Shown here: positions 61,536-64,000 of the stretch, piece by piece
Numbering within the stretch: position 1 is the stretch's first letter
Layout of the letters: every line of letters begins with the position of its first letter
Assembly (NCBI RefSeq): GCF_000717245.1
Contig: NZ_JNYQ01000004.1
Location: 496,001 to 560,000, forward strand
Reading direction: 5' to 3'
Length of the DNA: 64,000 nucleotides
Origin: Kitasatospora papulosa
Lineage (GTDB): Bacteria; Actinomycetota; Actinomycetes; Streptomycetales; Streptomycetaceae
Translations under genes and position numbers: made by a program
Notes under the pieces: model-generated
The model's input: the letters and a program-made list of their open reading frames with translations, nothing else
Databases searched by the model: none
Told to the model about the DNA's origin: nothing

Positions 61536-63761
61536 CTACCCCAGGGGGGTGTCGGCGCCGGGCCGTTCACCCGGCGGCTCGGCACCGCCTTCCCCGGGGT
61601 CCTGGGTGGTGCTGGGCGTCCCGCTCGGCGTCAAGGTGGGCGTCTCGCTCGGTGTCTCGGAGGGCGTCGGCTCCTCGCTGGGCGTCTCGCTCGGTGTCTC
61701 GGAGGGCGTCGGCTCCTCGCTGGGCGTCTCGCTCGGCGTCTCGGAGGGCGTCGGCTCCACGCTCGGCGTCTCGGTCACGGCCGTCTCGCCGCGCTCGACG
61801 CCCCGCAGGTCGAAGGAGGCGTCCGACCCTCCTCCGAGCGCGCCCAGGGTGTAGTCGGCCCAGATCTTCGCGGGGAATCCACCGCCGTTGGCCCGGCCGG
61901 AGTTGGCGGTGCCCGTGAGGCTGACCTGCCCGCCGCCCTCCTTGGGGGACTCGCCGTACAGGGCGACCACCGTCGTGAGCTCCGGGGTGTAGGCCGCGAA
62001 CCAGGCCGCCTTGTTGTTCTCCGAGGTACCGGTCTTGCCCGCGGCGTCGTAGGCGGAGGTGTTCGCCTCGTGTCCGGAGCCGATGTCGACGACCTCGGTG
62101 AGCGCCTTCGTCACGGTGTCGGCGGACGCCCGGCTGATCGCCTGACCGCCCACGCCGTCCACGGGCCGCATGGTGCGGTCACGGTTCTCGGCGGACTTCA
62201 CGATGGTCGGGGTGACCTTCTTGCCGTGGTTGTCGAGGGTGGCGTACACCCCGGCCATGTCCCACGTCGAGGCGTTCATGGTGCCGAGGGTGATCGCGGG
62301 CCGCTCGGGGAAGTTCTTGTCCGGTACGCCCATGGCGAGCGCGGTCTTCTTCACGGCGGCCGGGGTGACGTCGACGACCATCTGCGCGAAGACGGAGTTG
62401 ATCGACTTGTCCATCGCCCTCTGGACGGTCGGGCTGTCGTAGCTGATGTCGTCCTCGTTCTGCGGGGCGAACGGGGTGTCGCTGCCGACGACGGGGCGCT
62501 TGCTGGTGCCGTCGTAGACCGTGTTCAGGCCGATGAGGTCGCCGTCCTGGGTGGTCGACTCGTTCTCCAGCGCGGAGGCGAGCACCAGCGGCTTGAAGGT
62601 GGAGGCCGGCTGGTAGTCCTGCCGGGTGGCGTTGTTGTACCAGTGCTCGGTGGCTCCGACACCGCCGTACAGCGCGACGACCTTGCCGGTCTTCGGGTCC
62701 ACGGACGTGGCGCCGGCCTGGACGGTCGCGTCGACCTTGTTGTTCTTCCGGTCGAGCTGGTTCTCCAGCTGCCGGTCGACCGACTTCTCGAGCTGCTTCT
62801 GCCGCTTCTTGTCGATGTTGAGGGTGATCGTCCAGCCACCGGCGTCCAGCATCTCCTCGGTGACGCCCTGGCGCTTCATCTCGTCGTTCGCGGCCTCGAC
62901 GAGGTAACCGGTCTGCCCTTCCATGCCCGGGGCGGCCTTGGGCGACTTGGGCACGGGGAACGTCATCCTGTCCCGCTCGGCCTTGTCGAGCCAGCCCTCG
63001 CCGACCATGTTGTCCAGCGTGTAGGCCCAGCGCTCCTTGACGAGCTTCTTGCCGGTGGGTGTCGCGTTCGCCCAGTCGTACTGGCTGGGTGCCTGGAGCA
63101 GAGCGGCGAGGTAGGCGCCCTGGGAGGTGTCGAGATCCTTGGCGTCGACGCCGTAGTAGGCCTGTGCCGCCGCCTGGATACCGCTCGCGCCGCGTCCGTA
63201 GTACACGGTGTTGAGGTAACCGGCGAGGATGTCGTCCTTCTCCGTGCGCTGGTCGACCTTGAGGGAGATCACCAGCTCCTTGAGCTTGCGGGTGACCGTC
63301 TGGTCCTGCGTGAGGTAGTAGTTCTTCACGTACTGCTGGGTGATCGTGGATCCGCCCTGCTTGCCCTTGCCCGAGAGCGTGTTGAACAGGCCGCGCACGG
63401 TGCCCTTCAGGTCGACGCCCTGGTCACGGTAGAAGGACTTGTTCTCGGCGGCGACGAACGCGTGCTGGACGCTCTTGGGTACGACGCCGAGGTCGACTAT
63501 CTCCCGGTTGACCTCGGAGTTGCTCCGGGCCAGGAGCGTGCCGTCGCTGTACTTGTAGACGTTGCTCTGCTTCTGGGCCTGGGCGTTGGCCTCCGGAACG
63601 TCGACGTACAGGTAGAGCGCGGCCAGGGCCCCCATGCCGAGCAGGCAGAGACCGAAGAACGTGCCCACGATCTTCCGCCAGGTGAAGAGCCGGCGTATGC
63701 CGCCGCCCTTGGCCCGGCGGGCTTCGCGCCCCTGGGCTCGCCGCGCATCCGCTCGACCCAT
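61536..63761 (-). CDS. Bifunctional (class A) penicillin-binding protein
   Basis: A 741-aa membrane-anchored peptidoglycan synthase. One helix near residues 31-52 (VGTFFGLCLLGMGALAALYLY) anchors it. The glycosyltransferase domain has AFVAAENKSFYRDQGVD, GGSTITQQYVKNYYL and the RKLKELVISLKVD segment. The transpeptidase domain has SxxK in PASTFKP, the SxN motif in DKSINSVFAQM and KTGTSE (KTG). The C-terminal tail is Ser/Thr/Pro/Glu repeats, probably crossing or binding the wall. It polymerises and crosslinks peptidoglycan. Confidence 0.94.
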   Translation of the reverse strand: MGRADARRAQGREARRAKGGGIRRLFTWRKIVGTFFGLCLLGMGALAALYLYVDVPEANAQAQKQSNVYKYSDGTLLARSNSEVNREIVDLGVVPKSVQHAFVAAENKSFYRDQGVDLKGTVRGLFNTLSGKGKQGGSTITQQYVKNYYLTQDQTVTRKLKELVISLKVDQRTEKDDILAGYLNTVYYGRGASGIQAAAQAYYGVDAKDLDTSQGAYLAALLQAPSQYDWANATPTGKKLVKERWAYTLDNMVGEGWLDKAERDRMTFPVPKSPKAAPGMEGQTGYLVEAANDEMKRQGVTEEMLDAGGWTITLNIDKKRQKQLEKSVDRQLENQLDRKNNKVDATVQAGATSVDPKTGKVVALYGGVGATEHWYNNATRQDYQPASTFKPLVLASALENESTTQDGDLIGLNTVYDGTSKRPVVGSDTPFAPQNEDDISYDSPTVQRAMDKSINSVFAQMVVDVTPAAVKKTALAMGVPDKNFPERPAITLGTMNASTWDMAGVYATLDNHGKKVTPTIVKSAENRDRTMRPVDGVGGQAISRASADTVTKALTEVVDIGSGHEANTSAYDAAGKTGTSENNKAAWFAAYTPELTTVVALYGESPKEGGGQVSLTGTANSGRANGGGFPAKIWADYTLGALGGGSDASFDLRGVERGETAVTETPSVEPTPSETPSETPSEEPTPSETPSETPSEEPTPSETPSETPTLTPSGTPSTTQDPGEGGAEPPGERPGADTPLG
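61638..61763 (-). repeat. Three 42-bp tandem repeats in the PBP gene
   Basis: Units at 61638-61679, 61680-61721 and 61722-61763 encode the 14-residue unit SETPSETPSEEPTP. The first two are identical; the third has two changes. The tail length probably varies between strains. Confidence 0.85.
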
Positions 63762-63983
63762 CGCTGTGGTGCTCCTGTTCTTCTGCTCGTACCGCTCCGG
63801 TCAGACCTGCCAGCTAACACCGAGAGTCTGGACAAATGGCAGGCGATCCGGCCTTTTCCGGACGTGAGAATCAGCACGCACCCCCGAAGGAACCGACTCC
63901 CGAGGGGTGCGCGAGGTTGCGAGACGCGATAATGTGAAATCACATTGCTAGCGCGGCGCTATGCCGCCCGAAACGGGGGATCC

Positions 63984-64000
63984 ATGTCCGCACCGCACGA
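63984..64000 (+). CDS. Partial gene at the window edge
   Basis: ATG 63984 follows GGGGGA and reads MSAPH before the window ends. It is divergent from the penicillin-binding protein gene. Too little is present to identify the product. Confidence 0.5.

Noticed and set aside
61638..61763. Short tandem repeats as a possible CRISPR array
   Set aside because: The units abut without spacers and lie inside a coding frame.
61476..63932. Long plus-strand open frame opposite the penicillin-binding protein
   Set aside because: The minus strand encodes a complete class A PBP with all motifs, so this frame is a shadow.

Overview
The window is high-GC actinobacterial DNA, almost certainly from a Streptomyces. 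Supporting signs are twin-arginine and lipobox secretion signals, a DasR-type operator in front of a GH18 chitinase, a WhiB-family regulator, several SpoIIE-phosphatase/RsbW-like switch proteins, a WhiJ-like XRE-DUF5753 cassette, GTG/TTG starts and strong third-position GC. I see no rRNA, tRNA or CRISPR array.

Left chromosomal part (1-24.5 kb). It opens with a carbohydrate import and breakdown cluster: lipoprotein binding protein, two permeases, a GH1 beta-glucosidase and a Tat-exported GH144-like (PF10091) enzyme, with an 11-bp perfect inverted repeat just before the first gene. Then come a TPM-domain membrane protein with PspA, a multi-domain SpoIIE phosphatase with an RsbW-like kinase, a Nudix hydrolase, an NCS1 permease with a cysteine-rich tail, a GntR/HutC regulator, the chitinase, a threonine-synthase-like enzyme and a cupin. 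Next is a three-gene cell-wall-related operon (DUF1906 protein, small membrane protein, degenerate M15-like protein). A Phd/RelE-type toxin-antitoxin pair ends this part.

Mobile region (24.63-44.24 kb). The 3' end of ychF (codons for FRFNV plus a stop) occurs three times: at about 24.63, 26.82 and 44.23 kb. Each copy has its own downstream terminator hairpin. I read this as a tandem array of two integrative elements at the ychF 3' end. The outer 2.2-kb segment is a remnant carrying a CPCC protein, a frameshifted HEAT-repeat gene and an antitoxin/PIN-toxin pair. The inner 17.4-kb element has a frameshifted tyrosine integrase, a regulator with a palindromic operator, an excisionase-like gene, a RepA/RecA-fold ATPase, a striking cluster of ten hairpins, a GHKL ATPase fused to a PD-(D/E)XK nuclease, and a type I restriction-modification operon (hsdM-hsdS-hsdR plus a DUF45 metallopeptidase). 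Its other end carries WhiJ-like regulatory genes. No conjugation gene is visible, so it looks like a defence-carrying integrative element.

Right chromosomal part (44.2-64 kb). This is conserved housekeeping: ychF, a DUF6542 protein, polyphosphate glucokinase, ispH, an APC permease, xseA-xseB, a nitroreductase, a DUF4245 protein, glpX, a WhiB-family gene, a DUF1707 protein, adjacent class I and class II fumarases, a DUF402 protein, a second SpoIIE phosphatase with a GAF-like region and ATPase domain, and a bifunctional penicillin-binding protein with a repetitive C-terminal tail. The window ends at the first codons of a further gene.
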